Shown one piece after another: positions 36,422 through 44,803 of a stretch of 64,000 bases of DNA; the stretch's first letter is position 1; each line of letters begins with the position of its first letter. Below the pieces are notes generated by a model. The model saw only the letters and a list, made by a program, of their open reading frames with translations, was not told where the DNA came from and ran no database searches. The DNA is from Streptomyces sp. NBC_01408. Its GTDB lineage: Bacteria; Actinomycetota; Actinomycetes; Streptomycetales; Streptomycetaceae. Position numbers and translations under genes: made by a program. The DNA is taken from contig NZ_JAPEPJ010000001.1 of assembly GCF_026340255.1 (NCBI RefSeq), forward strand, positions 2,411,001-2,475,000, read 5' to 3'.

Positions 36422-38974
36422 CTACTCGGTCTTGATGGCGGTGAGCATGTTCAGGCGGGCGGCGCTGCGCGCCGGCCACATGGCGGCCAGGACGCCGACC
36501 ACGGCGGCCAGCAGGAGGAAGATGCCGATCCGGTCGTACGGGAGGACCAGCTCGTAGTTCGGCATGGACTTCGCCAGCGTGCTGCCGACGGCCCAGGCGA
36601 GGAAGACACCGATGGCGATGCCCAGGACCGCGCCGAAGAGCGAGATCACCACGGCCTCCAGGCGGATCATGTTCTTGACCCGGCTCCGGTCGAGACCGAT
36701 CGCCCGCAGCATGCCGATCTCCTGGGTCCGCTCGAAGACGGACATCGCCAGGGTGTTGACCACGCCGAGCACCGAGATGATCAGCGCCATGCCGAGCAGG
36801 CCGTACATGATGTTCAGCATCGTGTTGATGAGGCCGCCCATCTCGTTGCGCATGTCCTGCTGGGTGGCGACGGTGATGGCCGGGTTCTTGCCCAGGGCGT
36901 CGACGACCTTCTGCTGGCCGGCCGCGGAGGCCCCGCCGTCGACGTTGACGTACACCTTCGGGGTGTACTGCTCCTCGCTGTGCTCGCTGAGGATCTTGTT
37001 GTCGAGGACGTACGGGGAGAGCATGCCCTCCATGTCCTTGTAGACCGCGCCGACCTTCAGGGTGCCCTTCTGGCCGTCCTCGTACTGGACCTGGAGGGTG
37101 GAGCCGACACTGAGCTTCTGCTTCGTCGCGGTCTTTTCGGCGACCGCGAGCTCGCCCTTGCCGAGGCTGTCCAGCGAACCGCTCGTGACCTCGATGTTCA
37201 GCATCTGGCCGATGGTGGCGGGGTTGACGCCGGAGGCCGACCGGAAGTCCTCGCCGACCGTGAAGTAGCCCGCCGCCTCCGGGGAGACCGCCTTGATCCC
37301 GGGGGCCTTGGCCAGGGTCTCGGCCACCGACTTGTCCAGGCTGCCCATGTCGCCCGCCATGGAGACCCGGTAGTCCGCCCGGAGCTTCTCGGTGCTCATC
37401 CGGTCGACGACCTTGCCCACGGTGATGCCGAGCACCGACAGGGTGGTGACCAGGGTGAGGCCGATCGCCAGGGAGGCGGCGGTGACGGCGGTGCGGCGCG
37501 GGTTGCGGACGGCGTTCTGGGCGGCCAGCTTGCCGGGGACCCCGAACACCTTCTGCAGCAGCGGGCGGACGGCCGCGATGACCGGCTTCGAGAGCAGCGG
37601 CAGCAGCACGATCATGCCGATGAGCATGAAGAACGCGCCCGCACCGATGGTCATGCGGCCCTCGTCCTTGCCCATGGACACGCCGAGCAGGACCAGGCCG
37701 ACGGCGAGGACGCCGATGACGGAGCCGATGACGTTGCGCAGCACCAGGGACTTCGCGCTGGCCGGCAGGTGGGCGCTGCCCATGGCGGCGACCGGGGCGA
37801 TCCGGCCGGTGCGCCAGGCGGGCAGTACCGCGGCGACCGTGGTGACCAGGACGCCGATGACAAGGGCCGCGACGACCGTGGCCGGCGCGATCACGAGGCC
37901 GCCGCCCGGGAGCTTGGCGCCGAAGGAGCCGATCAGGGAGCGGATGCCGACGGCCAGGCCGATGCCGCTGATCAGACCGACGGCGGCGGACAGGATGCCG
38001 ACGACCAGGGCCTCGGCGAGGACCGAGCGCATGACCTGGCCGCGGTTGGCGCCCACCGCGCGGAGCAGGGCCAGCTCCTTGGTGCGCTGGGTGACCAGCA
38101 TGGTGAAGGTGTTGTAGATGAGGAAGACGCCGACGAAGAGCGAGATGCCGGCGAAGACGAGCAGCATGGTGCTCAGCTGGCCGAGGCCCTTCTCGATGTC
38201 CTTGGCCTGCTCCTCGGCGAGCGCCGCGCCGGTCTGCGCCTTGGTGTTCTTGCTGTCGAGCAGCGGCTTGATCTCGGCGAGCAGCTGGTCCGCGGAGGCG
38301 CCGCCCTTGGCGCCGACCGACAGCTCCTGGAAGAAGCCGGGCTGGAGGTAGAGCTCCTGGGCGACCTTGGTCTCGAAGAGCACCAGGCTGCCGCCGGCCT
38401 GCACGGCGCCGTCCTCGGTGGTGAAGACACCGGCGAGGGAGTACTCCTTGACCGGGCCGTTGGTGGCGACGCGGACCTTGTCCCCGACCTTGTACGAGCC
38501 CGCCTCCGCGGTCGCCTTGTCGAGTGCTATCTCGTCGGCCTTGACCGGGCCGGCGCCCTGGACGAAGGAGTAGTGCGGGTCCTTGCCGTCCTTGACGGGC
38601 GTGTAGTTGGCGCCCTTGTTGGACCAGCCGGCGCCGATCAGCTTGCCGTTCTCGTCGCCCACGCCGGCGAAGCCGGAGACGCGGCCGGAGACGGAGTCGA
38701 CGTCCTTGAGGGCCTTGACCTTGTCGAGGGTCGCCTGGCTGAGGCCGGGCTCGCCCTCCTTCTGGCCGTTCTCGTTGCGCCCCTGGCCGTACGAGGTGAC
38801 CGAGACGGCCACGCCCTCGTAGCTCTTGGCGGACTGGCTGGAGAGGGACTTCTTGAGCGTGTCGGTGAAGACGAGGGTGCCGGAGACGAAGGCGACGCCG
38901 AGGGTGACGGCGAGCACCGTCATCAGCAGCCTGGCCTTGTGCGCGAGGACGTTGCGCAGGGCGGTACGGAACAT
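36422..38974 (-). CDS. ABC exporter permease with two FtsX domains (paralogue of the 5149 gene)
   Basis: The 850-residue permease has one N-terminal helix (about 17-38), an extracytoplasmic MacB-PCD-like domain to about 250, a first FtsX unit around 265-395 (VTQRTKELALLRAVGANRGQVM), a middle helix pair, a second extracytoplasmic domain and a second FtsX unit at 720-850 (FERTQEIGMLRAIGLDRSRVK). It matches the 5149-7746 permease domain by domain. The ATPase gene is upstream on the same strand, 96 bp away. The cargo is unknown; peptides, lipids and drugs are all possible. Confidence 0.92.
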   Translation of the reverse strand: MFRTALRNVLAHKARLLMTVLAVTLGVAFVSGTLVFTDTLKKSLSSQSAKSYEGVAVSVTSYGQGRNENGQKEGEPGLSQATLDKVKALKDVDSVSGRVSGFAGVGDENGKLIGAGWSNKGANYTPVKDGKDPHYSFVQGAGPVKADEIALDKATAEAGSYKVGDKVRVATNGPVKEYSLAGVFTTEDGAVQAGGSLVLFETKVAQELYLQPGFFQELSVGAKGGASADQLLAEIKPLLDSKNTKAQTGAALAEEQAKDIEKGLGQLSTMLLVFAGISLFVGVFLIYNTFTMLVTQRTKELALLRAVGANRGQVMRSVLAEALVVGILSAAVGLISGIGLAVGIRSLIGSFGAKLPGGGLVIAPATVVAALVIGVLVTTVAAVLPAWRTGRIAPVAAMGSAHLPASAKSLVLRNVIGSVIGVLAVGLVLLGVSMGKDEGRMTIGAGAFFMLIGMIVLLPLLSKPVIAAVRPLLQKVFGVPGKLAAQNAVRNPRRTAVTAASLAIGLTLVTTLSVLGITVGKVVDRMSTEKLRADYRVSMAGDMGSLDKSVAETLAKAPGIKAVSPEAAGYFTVGEDFRSASGVNPATIGQMLNIEVTSGSLDSLGKGELAVAEKTATKQKLSVGSTLQVQYEDGQKGTLKVGAVYKDMEGMLSPYVLDNKILSEHSEEQYTPKVYVNVDGGASAAGQQKVVDALGKNPAITVATQQDMRNEMGGLINTMLNIMYGLLGMALIISVLGVVNTLAMSVFERTQEIGMLRAIGLDRSRVKNMIRLEAVVISLFGAVLGIAIGVFLAWAVGSTLAKSMPNYELVLPYDRIGIFLLLAAVVGVLAAMWPARSAARLNMLTAIKTE

Positions 38975-39070
38975 GGGGGTCTCAGTCCTGGGGCTGGAAA
39001 GTCTGGAGGAGGCCTCAAGGGCTTCCGAGGGCGTGCTGCGGAGCCGCGGGGCGGTCCCCGGCCGGCTGGG

Positions 39071-39844
39071 TCAGCTGGTGCGGCCCTTGGCGTCGAACGC
39101 CTTCATGCGGTCGAGCACGCCGTCGGCGGTGGGGCTGAGCACCTCGTCGACGATCTGGCCGTCGGCGAGGAAGATGACGCGGTCCGCGTAGGAGGCGGCG
39201 ACCGGGTCGTGGGTGACCATCACGACGGTCTGGCCGAGCTCGCGGACGGAGTTGCGCAGGAAGCCGAGGACCTCCGCGCCGGAGCGGGAGTCGAGGTTGC
39301 CGGTGGGCTCGTCACCGAAGATGATCTCGGGGCGGGAGGCCAGGGCGCGGGCCACGGCCACGCGCTGCTGCTGGCCGCCGGAGAGCTGGGTCGGGCGGTG
39401 GGAGAGGCGGTCGGAGAGGCCCACCATGGCGATCACGGTGTCGAGCCACTGCCGGTCGGGCTTGCGGCCGGCGATGTCCATGGGGAGCGTGATGTTCTCC
39501 AGGGCCGTCAGGGTCGGCAGCAGGTTGAAGGCCTGGAAGATGAAGCCGATCTTGTCCCGGCGCAGCTGGGTGAGCTGCTTGTCCTTGAGGGAGCCCAGTT
39601 CGGTCTCGCCGATGCGGACGGAGCCGGCGGAGAAGGTGTCCAGCCCGGCGACGCAGTGCATCAGGGTGGACTTGCCGGAGCCCGAGGGGCCCATGATCGC
39701 GGTGAACTCGCCCTGGGCGAAGTTCACGGAGACGTTGTCCAGGGCGACCACCCGGGTCTCGCCCTGGCCGTACACCTTGGAGAGGCCGGTGGCGCGGGCG
39801 GCCACGGCCTGGGCGGTGTGCGGGGCGTAGTTCATGGTGGTCAC
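39071..39844 (-). CDS. ABC exporter ATP-binding protein (MacB/LolD type)
   Basis: The 257-residue ATPase has Walker A GPSGSGKST near 51-59, the Q-loop in FQAFNLLPT, the signature LSGGQQQRVAVARA, Walker B IIFGDEPTGNLDS and the H-loop in VTHDP. It is very close to the ATPase at 4364-5152 over its whole length, including the C-terminal LFLADGQIVDE-x-PTAD pattern, so the two systems are recent paralogues. The start GTG at 39844 has AGGAGT 8 bases upstream and matches the MTT start of the paralogue. The bldA gene lies about 400 bp upstream on the other strand. Confidence 0.92.
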   Translation of the reverse strand: MTTMNYAPHTAQAVAARATGLSKVYGQGETRVVALDNVSVNFAQGEFTAIMGPSGSGKSTLMHCVAGLDTFSAGSVRIGETELGSLKDKQLTQLRRDKIGFIFQAFNLLPTLTALENITLPMDIAGRKPDRQWLDTVIAMVGLSDRLSHRPTQLSGGQQQRVAVARALASRPEIIFGDEPTGNLDSRSGAEVLGFLRNSVRELGQTVVMVTHDPVAASYADRVIFLADGQIVDEVLSPTADGVLDRMKAFDAKGRTS

Positions 39845-40258
39845 GGAAGCGACTCCTGTTCGGGACTGGGGCTGCAGTACGGCGGGACGTTCCCATCGTC
39901 GCCGCACCCGACCCCGCTCGGGATCAGCCGAGGTGCCCGTTCTCCGGCCCACTGGAGTCTGATCACCGGGCCTCCCGTGTCCTCCTCTGGTATGACAGGA
40001 GCCCTGACGGCCGACCGGAGCAACGGGGTGGCGCGCAGGGGTGGCGCGCGGGGTGGCGCGGGCCATCGAAATCCCGTCAATCCCGTACCGGGGGCGATAG
40101 CGGCCCGAAACGGGCCGACCGCGCATTCTCGGGTCTGACGGCCACTCAAGCGCCAATAAAATCAGACAACATCGGCTAGAGCGCCCGATGGCGGCCAGTC
40201 CGTTCCGGATAGGCTCGGCGCAGTGTTCACGGCTTTTCTACGGGGGCCACTACGCCCT
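39845..40258. other. 414-bp intergenic region between a leftward ABC operon and bldA
   Basis: No gene is convincing here. It holds the promoters of the leftward ATPase gene and of rightward bldA. The last 120 bp before the tRNA are the least GC-rich part (AATAAAATCAG near 40153-40163, then GGATAGGCTC near 40206), which fits a tRNA promoter. I see no palindrome of note. Confidence 0.5.
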
Positions 40259-40340
40259 GCCCGGATGGTGGAATGCAGACACGGCGAGCTTAAACCTCGC
40301 TGGCCCTCGGGCCGTGCCGGTTCAAGTCCGGCTCCGGGCA
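40259..40340 (+). tRNA. bldA: tRNA-Leu(UAA), bldA
   Basis: The acceptor GCCCGGA (40259-40265) pairs with TCCGGGC (40333-40339), followed by discriminator A at 40340; the 3' CCA is not encoded. The anticodon stem GCGAG/CTCGC encloses the loop CTTAAAC with anticodon TAA at 40291-40293. A long variable arm (TGGCCCTCGGGCC) and the T-loop GGTTCAAGTCC are typical of tRNA-Leu. In Streptomyces this is bldA, the only tRNA that reads the rare UUA codon and hence a developmental switch. Confidence 0.97.
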
Positions 40341-40500
40341 CTCCGCAGCTCTGCGCTCCGCAGCTCTCGCGCGGCTCCTCGTATATCCCCTGCGCTTCGC
40401 CGTGCCTTCTCCTAAGATCCTCCTCCAGCAGTAGGGTGCTTTCTTTGCGAGCGCATTACTCTTGTTGCAAGGCCGCGCACCGTGGCCACGGAGGAGTGAG

Positions 40501-41361
40501 ATGAGGAGCAGTAACCCGGTCTTCTCGCGACGGGGGTTCAGCCGCGACACCGGTGGTGGCTACGCGCAGTTCGACGCGCAGCAGCACCAGCAGGCCGGGG
40601 CCGCGACCAACCCGTACGCGACGAACCCGTACGCGACCGACCCGACCACGGGTATGCCGCAGGCGGCGCCGCACACCAACGCGATGACCATGGACGACGT
40701 CGTGAGCCGTACGGCCATGACGCTCGGCACGGTCGTTCTGACGGCGACCCTCGCCTGGGTCCTGCTGCCGGTCGACCCCGCCAACCTCGGCACGTCGTAC
40801 GGCATTGCCATCGTCGCGGGTCTCGTCGCCTTCGCCCTCGCGATGGTCCAGGCCTTCAAGCGCAAGGCGGTCCCGGCGCTCATCCTGGGCTACGCGGCCT
40901 TCGAGGGTGTGTTCCTGGGCGTCATCAGCGCCGCCGTCAGCACCTACCTGGGCCCCGGTGTGGTCATCCAGGCCGTGCTGGGCACGATGTGCGTCTTCGC
41001 CTCGGTGCTCTTCGCCTACAAGATGGGCTGGATCCGCGTCACCCGCCGTTTCTACGGCTTCGTGATGGCCGCAGCCATGGGCTTCATGCTGCTCATGGTC
41101 GCGAACCTGCTGTTCTCCGTCTTCGGCGGCGGTGACGGCCTCGGCTTCCGCAGTGGCGGCCTCGGCCTCCTGTTCGGTGCCATCGGCGTCATCCTCGGCG
41201 CCTGCTTCCTCGCCCTCGACTTCAAGCAGGTCGAGGACGGCGTGGCGTACGGCGCCCCGCGCGAGGAGGCCTGGCTGGCGGCCTTCGGCCTCACCATGAC
41301 CCTGGTGTGGATCTACATGGAGATGCTGCGCATCTTCTCGATCCTCTCGGGCGACGACTAG
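40501..41361 (+). CDS. Bax inhibitor-1/YccA family membrane protein
   Basis: The 286-residue protein has an N-terminal soluble tail (about 1-65) rich in Gln, Ala, Thr, Asn and Pro with the small repeat ATNPYATNPYATDP, then seven hydrophobic helices (about 70-280). The order and the closing segment LDFKQVEDGVAYGAPREEAWLAAFGLTMTLVWIYMEMLRI are typical of BI-1/YccA proteins, which act as pH-dependent calcium leaks or membrane-stress modulators in other organisms. The ATG at 40501 has GGAGGAGTGAG directly upstream. It lies downstream of bldA on the same strand. A strong terminator follows. Confidence 0.92.
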   Translation: MRSSNPVFSRRGFSRDTGGGYAQFDAQQHQQAGAATNPYATNPYATDPTTGMPQAAPHTNAMTMDDVVSRTAMTLGTVVLTATLAWVLLPVDPANLGTSYGIAIVAGLVAFALAMVQAFKRKAVPALILGYAAFEGVFLGVISAAVSTYLGPGVVIQAVLGTMCVFASVLFAYKMGWIRVTRRFYGFVMAAAMGFMLLMVANLLFSVFGGGDGLGFRSGGLGLLFGAIGVILGACFLALDFKQVEDGVAYGAPREEAWLAAFGLTMTLVWIYMEMLRIFSILSGDD

Positions 41362-41411
41362 CAGGACCCGGCCGGACCGGCAGCAGCCGTCCGGTCGCCC
41401 GCAGCACCGGA

Positions 41412-41444
41412 AAGGCCCCGCGAGCACACCGCTCGCGGGGCCTT
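41412..41444 (+). terminator. perfect 14-bp hairpin terminator after the BI-1 gene
   Basis: AAGGCCCCGCGAGC (41412-41425) pairs with 41431-41444 around the 5-base loop ACACC. It lies between convergent genes and ends with TT before CCCGCG, so it is a good terminator in both directions. Confidence 0.87.
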
Positions 41445-41502
41445 CCCGCGTTCCTAGGCGACAGGGGTCGGGGGACTGGAGTCGGGGGCGGGAATCAGGG
41501 GC

Positions 41503-41733
41503 TCAGCCGAAGCGGCGTGCGGCCCTGCGCAGGTCGTACTCGTGGATGATCGCCTTGGCCTGGCCGTACGACAGCTCGTGCGCGCCGAGGAGCCAGCTGA
41601 CCTTCTCCTCGAACCGGACGAGGGAGGGGCCCTCGTCGACGGCGCGGAGCCAGTCGATGATGCCACGACCGGTGGCCCGGGGGATTCTGTCGATCATGTT
41701 GCGGTGGGTCTGCTCGGAGAACTCTACGGACAT
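41503..41733 (-). CDS. DUF4287-family small protein
   Basis: This 76-residue soluble protein reads SEQTHRNMIDRIPRATGRGIIDWLRAVDEGPSLVRFEEKVSWLLGAHELSYGQAKAIIHEYDLRRAA. The helix pattern is that of the DUF4287 family, with a short domain of unknown role that is also found on larger actinobacterial proteins. The ATG at 41733 has GGAGG about 8 bases upstream. It is divergent from the small gene at 41835 across about 100 bp and convergent with the BI-1 gene. No regulation is apparent. Confidence 0.82.
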   Translation of the reverse strand: MSVEFSEQTHRNMIDRIPRATGRGIIDWLRAVDEGPSLVRFEEKVSWLLGAHELSYGQAKAIIHEYDLRRAARRFG

Positions 41734-41834
41734 GGGCGCCTCCGGAGGTATCGCCGTGCTGTTCTCTTCACGACACCGTGCCGGAGAGTTCGCCCGTTGG
41801 CAATGGTGCCCGGGCGGCGCGTAAGGTCGGCCGC

Positions 41835-42173
41835 GTGCTCGATACTTCACCCCTGACGGCCGTCGTGGAACGCTTCGCCGACTGGCTCCGGGCCGCCCCG
41901 CAGAGCCGCCTCCGGCAGGGAGCCGCCGCCGTGGCCCTCGAACTGGCCCGCGAGCTCTCCGCCACGGCGCAGGGGCTGGAGCGGGGCGGCCCGGTGCGCC
42001 GGATGCCGGAGGCGGGCCTGTTCGTCGTAGGGGACCAGGTGGCCGTGGCCGGGCTGGACCTCGCCGAGGCGCTGCGGACCGCGCCGGACCGGAACGGCTC
42101 GACGGCCCCGTCCGAGGTGCTGGACGAGGCCGTGCGGCTGGTGGAGCAGGCGGAAGTCAGAGCGAGGCGATGA
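41835..42173 (+). CDS. small hypothetical protein, likely winged-helix-like by composition
   Basis: The product of about 112 residues is soluble and Ala/Leu/Arg-rich, with RFADWLRAAPQSRLRQGAAAVALELARELSATAQGLERGGPVRRMPEAGLFVVGDQVAVAGLDLAEAL. I do not recognise a family. Codon use and third-position GC match real genes here. The start is unclear: GTG 41835 was chosen, with only a weak AAGG upstream. Its 3' end overlaps the 3' end of the convergent gene at 42157 by 17 bp, so there is no room for a terminator between them. The fold suggestion is a guess from the hydrophobic pattern. Confidence 0.6.
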   Translation: MLDTSPLTAVVERFADWLRAAPQSRLRQGAAAVALELARELSATAQGLERGGPVRRMPEAGLFVVGDQVAVAGLDLAEALRTAPDRNGSTAPSEVLDEAVRLVEQAEVRARR

Positions 42174-42981
42174 CGCGGTCCGCGAGGATGTAGACGTTGC
42201 TGTCGGGGTCCTCGGCGTCACCGCAGGAGAAGGTCAGCGCGTACGCGCCGGAGATGCCCGAGCCGCCCAGCAGGACGGGAGCGGTGCCCGAGCGCAGGGC
42301 CTCGGCGAGGCGTTCGGCGGTCTCCCGGTGGCCCGGGGTCATGCACAGCGTGGTGCCGTCGGTGAAGACGTACACGTCCAGGGTGCCCAGCGGGCCGGGA
42401 CGGACGTCCGCGAGGGCCGTACGGGCCTCCGCGAGCTCCTCCAGACGGCTCACCGTGCGCTCGTGGTCGGCGCCGGGGTGCGAGGCCTGCACCGGCACGA
42501 AGTCCGGGTGCGAGGGGTGGCGCCGGCGGGCGGCGGCCAGTTCGGCCGAATCCTCGGGGTAGGCCGGGTACTCGTCGACGGCCTCGTCGCCGAGGACCTG
42601 GTCCAGACCCACCATGTCGGCCTGCCGGGGCAGGAAGACCGGTGCGTCCTCGCCGAGCCCGGGCAGACCGCCCAGCAGGGACGGCGCGTCGGCGGCGTCG
42701 CGGGCCTCCTGAGCGGCCCAGAAGGCCCGCGCCTCGGCCAGCTCGCGCTCGCGCTCCTCGGCGAGGGCTTCGGCCACGGCGGCTCGTATCTCCGCGGCGG
42801 GGGACTCCACGGCGTGGCGGGCGTGCGGGACGGTCACACCGCGAGGGTGGGCCGGTCCGGCCAGGTCACCGCGCAGGGCCGTGACCTGCTTGCGCAGTCC
42901 GTGGACGGCGTGCAGCGCAGCAGCGCCCACGGCCGTGGCAGCGGCCGTGGTCAGCAGCAGGGCAAGAGACATGGCGCTCAC
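42157..42981 (-). CDS. hypothetical membrane-anchored protein
   Basis: The 274-residue protein begins with one hydrophobic segment (about 4-26), then a charged helical stretch rich in Ala and Glu (EIRAAVAEALAEERERELAEARAFWAAQEARDAAD, about 64-98). A mixed C-terminal domain follows with VYVFTDGTTLCMTPGHRETAERLAEALRSG, ending AEDPDSNVYILADRVIASL. I recognise no family. The N-terminal helix would anchor it in the membrane. The GTG at 42981 has GGGAG upstream. The 385-bp region before it contains repeated GTCAC boxes and a hairpin, so the gene is likely regulated. Confidence 0.72.
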   Translation of the reverse strand: MSAMSLALLLTTAAATAVGAAALHAVHGLRKQVTALRGDLAGPAHPRGVTVPHARHAVESPAAEIRAAVAEALAEERERELAEARAFWAAQEARDAADAPSLLGGLPGLGEDAPVFLPRQADMVGLDQVLGDEAVDEYPAYPEDSAELAAARRRHPSHPDFVPVQASHPGADHERTVSRLEELAEARTALADVRPGPLGTLDVYVFTDGTTLCMTPGHRETAERLAEALRSGTAPVLLGGSGISGAYALTFSCGDAEDPDSNVYILADRVIASL

Positions 42982-43061
42982 TGACTAACTCCCGTTGTGT
43001 TCGATCCCCCGACTTCCTACATCAGAGTGTCCTGACCTGGGAATGGCGTGCAGTGCATTAC

Positions 43062-43174
43062 GTCACGAATTGGACAGGGCTTTGGTCACACCCGTCCCAT
43101 GCGTACCGGTGTTGACCTGCGGAAATACCTCTCCCCCAGGACAAAGGTCACATCCTGGGGGAGATTCGGTCACA
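43062..43174. promoter_or_regulatory. four GTCAC boxes in two pairs with a hairpin between
   Basis: GTCAC occurs at 43062, 43085, 43147 and 43169; the pairs are spaced 23 and 22 bp, about two helical turns. The last three are extended GGTCACA. Between them CTCCCCCAGGA (43131-43141) pairs with 43153-43163 around an 11-base loop that contains the third box. The rest of the 42982-43366 gap has no convincing gene. The boxes look like an activator or repressor array for the leftward gene at 42981. Confidence 0.5.
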
Positions 43175-43366
43175 GATGGGCCGCGACGGGATTAGATCCG
43201 GCGTCAGTACGCAGGTCAGCGGCCGTCTGGCCCAGATGCCGTGTTTTCACGGTTACTCAGCGGTGATCAGCTGAGCCGCTCTCTCTCTTGGTCGCGCTGA
43301 GCTTCGCCTGCGCTGCGGGCAGGTGCCGCCCTCGTCCCTCGGGCGACCCCTACCCTCCGCTGCGGC

Positions 43367-44587
43367 TCAGCTCAGCCGCTCGATGACCATGGCCATGCCC
43401 TGGCCGCCACCGACGCACATGGTCTCCAGGCCGAACTGCTTGTCGTGGAACTGGAGGCTGTTGATCAGGGTGCCGGTGATGCGGGCACCGGTCATCCCGA
43501 ACGGGTGACCGACGGCGATGGCCCCGCCGTTGACGTTCAGCTTGTCCAGCGGGATCTCCAGGTCGCGGTAGGACGGGATGACCTGCGCCGCGAAGGCCTC
43601 GTTGATCTCGAAGAGGTCGATGTCGCCGACCGTCAGACCGGCCCGCTTCAGGGCCTGCTTCGACGCCTCGACCGGGCCCAGGCCCATGATCTCGGGGGAG
43701 AGGCCGGTGACACCGGTGGAGACGATCCGGGCCAGCGGGGTCAGGCCCAGCTCCCGCGCCTTGGTGTCGCTCATGATGACCAGCGCGGCGGCGCCGTCGT
43801 TCAGCGGGCAGCAGTTGGCGGCCGTGACCAGGCCGTCGGGGCGGAAGACGGGCTTGAGGCCCTGGACGGCCTCCAGGGTCACGCCGGCGCGCGGGCCGTC
43901 GTCGGTGGAGACGACGGTGCCGTCCGGGGTCGTGACCGGGGTGATCTCGCGGGCCCAGAAGCCGTTCTTGATCGCCTCTTCGGCCAGGTTCTGCGAACGC
44001 ACGCCGAACTCGTCCATGTCCTGGCGGGTCACGCCCTTGAGGCGGGCCAGGTTCTCGGCGGTCTGGCCCATCGCGATGTACGCGTCCGGGACCAGGCCGT
44101 CCTCGCGCGGGTCGCGCCAGGACGCGCCCTCGCTCTGCGCGACGGCGGCCGTACGGCCCTCCGCGTCGGCGAAGAGCGGGTTGTGGGTGTCCGGCAGGCC
44201 GTCGGAGGAGCCCTTCACCGAGCGGGAGACCATCTCGACGCCCGCGGAGATGAAGACGTCGCCCTCGCCCGCCTTGATGGCGTGCAGCGCCATGCGGGAG
44301 GTCTGGAGCGAGGAGGAGCAGTAGCGGGTGACCGTGAGGCCCGGCAGGTGGTCCATGCCCATCTGCACGGCGACGATGCGGCCCAGGTTGTGGCCCTGCT
44401 CGCCGCCGGGGAGGCCGCAGCCGAGCATCAGGTCGTCGATCTCGCGCGGGTCCAGCCCGGGGACCTTGGCGAGGGCGGCCTGGATGATCGTGGAGGTCAG
44501 GTCGTCCGGGCGGACGTCCTTGAGGGAACCCTTGAAGGCGCGCCCGATGGGCGAGCGGGCAGTGGAAACGATGACGGCTTCGGGCAT
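43367..44587 (-). CDS. acetyl-CoA acetyltransferase (thiolase)
   Basis: The 406-residue enzyme carries the thiolase signatures. The nucleophilic Cys is in TVTRYCSSSLQTSRMALHAI near 91, GGAIAVGHPFGMTGAR holds the catalytic His near 362, and CVGGGQGMAMVIERL at the C-terminus holds the second Cys. It condenses or cleaves acetyl-CoA units, in beta-oxidation or acetoacetyl-CoA formation. The ATG at 44587 has TTGGAG upstream. No fadB-type partner is next to it. An 11-bp inverted repeat (43269-43279 with 43362-43372) overlaps the stop and could end the transcript. Confidence 0.93.
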   Translation of the reverse strand: MPEAVIVSTARSPIGRAFKGSLKDVRPDDLTSTIIQAALAKVPGLDPREIDDLMLGCGLPGGEQGHNLGRIVAVQMGMDHLPGLTVTRYCSSSLQTSRMALHAIKAGEGDVFISAGVEMVSRSVKGSSDGLPDTHNPLFADAEGRTAAVAQSEGASWRDPREDGLVPDAYIAMGQTAENLARLKGVTRQDMDEFGVRSQNLAEEAIKNGFWAREITPVTTPDGTVVSTDDGPRAGVTLEAVQGLKPVFRPDGLVTAANCCPLNDGAAALVIMSDTKARELGLTPLARIVSTGVTGLSPEIMGLGPVEASKQALKRAGLTVGDIDLFEINEAFAAQVIPSYRDLEIPLDKLNVNGGAIAVGHPFGMTGARITGTLINSLQFHDKQFGLETMCVGGGQGMAMVIERLS

Positions 44588-44712
44588 CGGGGCTCCAAGG
44601 GGTGCGACGTTGCGGGACCGCATGCGAAGTTACCGCCCCGTACGGTGGAATTCACCGGGTGGGGGGTGTGATGCCGGTCGCTCCCGCGGGGTCTGCCGGT
44701 GTCGACCGGTGC

Positions 44713-44780
44713 GGCGCCGCTGCCGGGGCTCTGCCCCGGACCCCGCTCCTCAAACGCCGGAGGGGCTGGATTTGGCTCAG
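44713..44780. repeat. interspersed hairpin repeat, copy A
   Basis: The element begins GGCGCCGCTGCCGGGGCTCT and contains the core CTCAAACGCCGGAGGGGCTG followed by GATTTGGCTCAG. Its own hairpin is CCGGGGCTCTGCCCCGG. Only one arm of the longer structure of copies B and D is present. It lies between the SGNH hydrolase and the thiolase, which are co-directional. Confidence 0.7.
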
Positions 44781-44803
44781 TCGCGTCGGGCACCGCGCAG
44801 CGG

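Noticed and set aside
36980..40138. A plus-strand frame of about 1050 codons opposite the second ABC exporter
   Set aside because: It is Asp/Glu/Gly-rich antisense of clear ABC permease and ATPase genes and has no recognisable domain.
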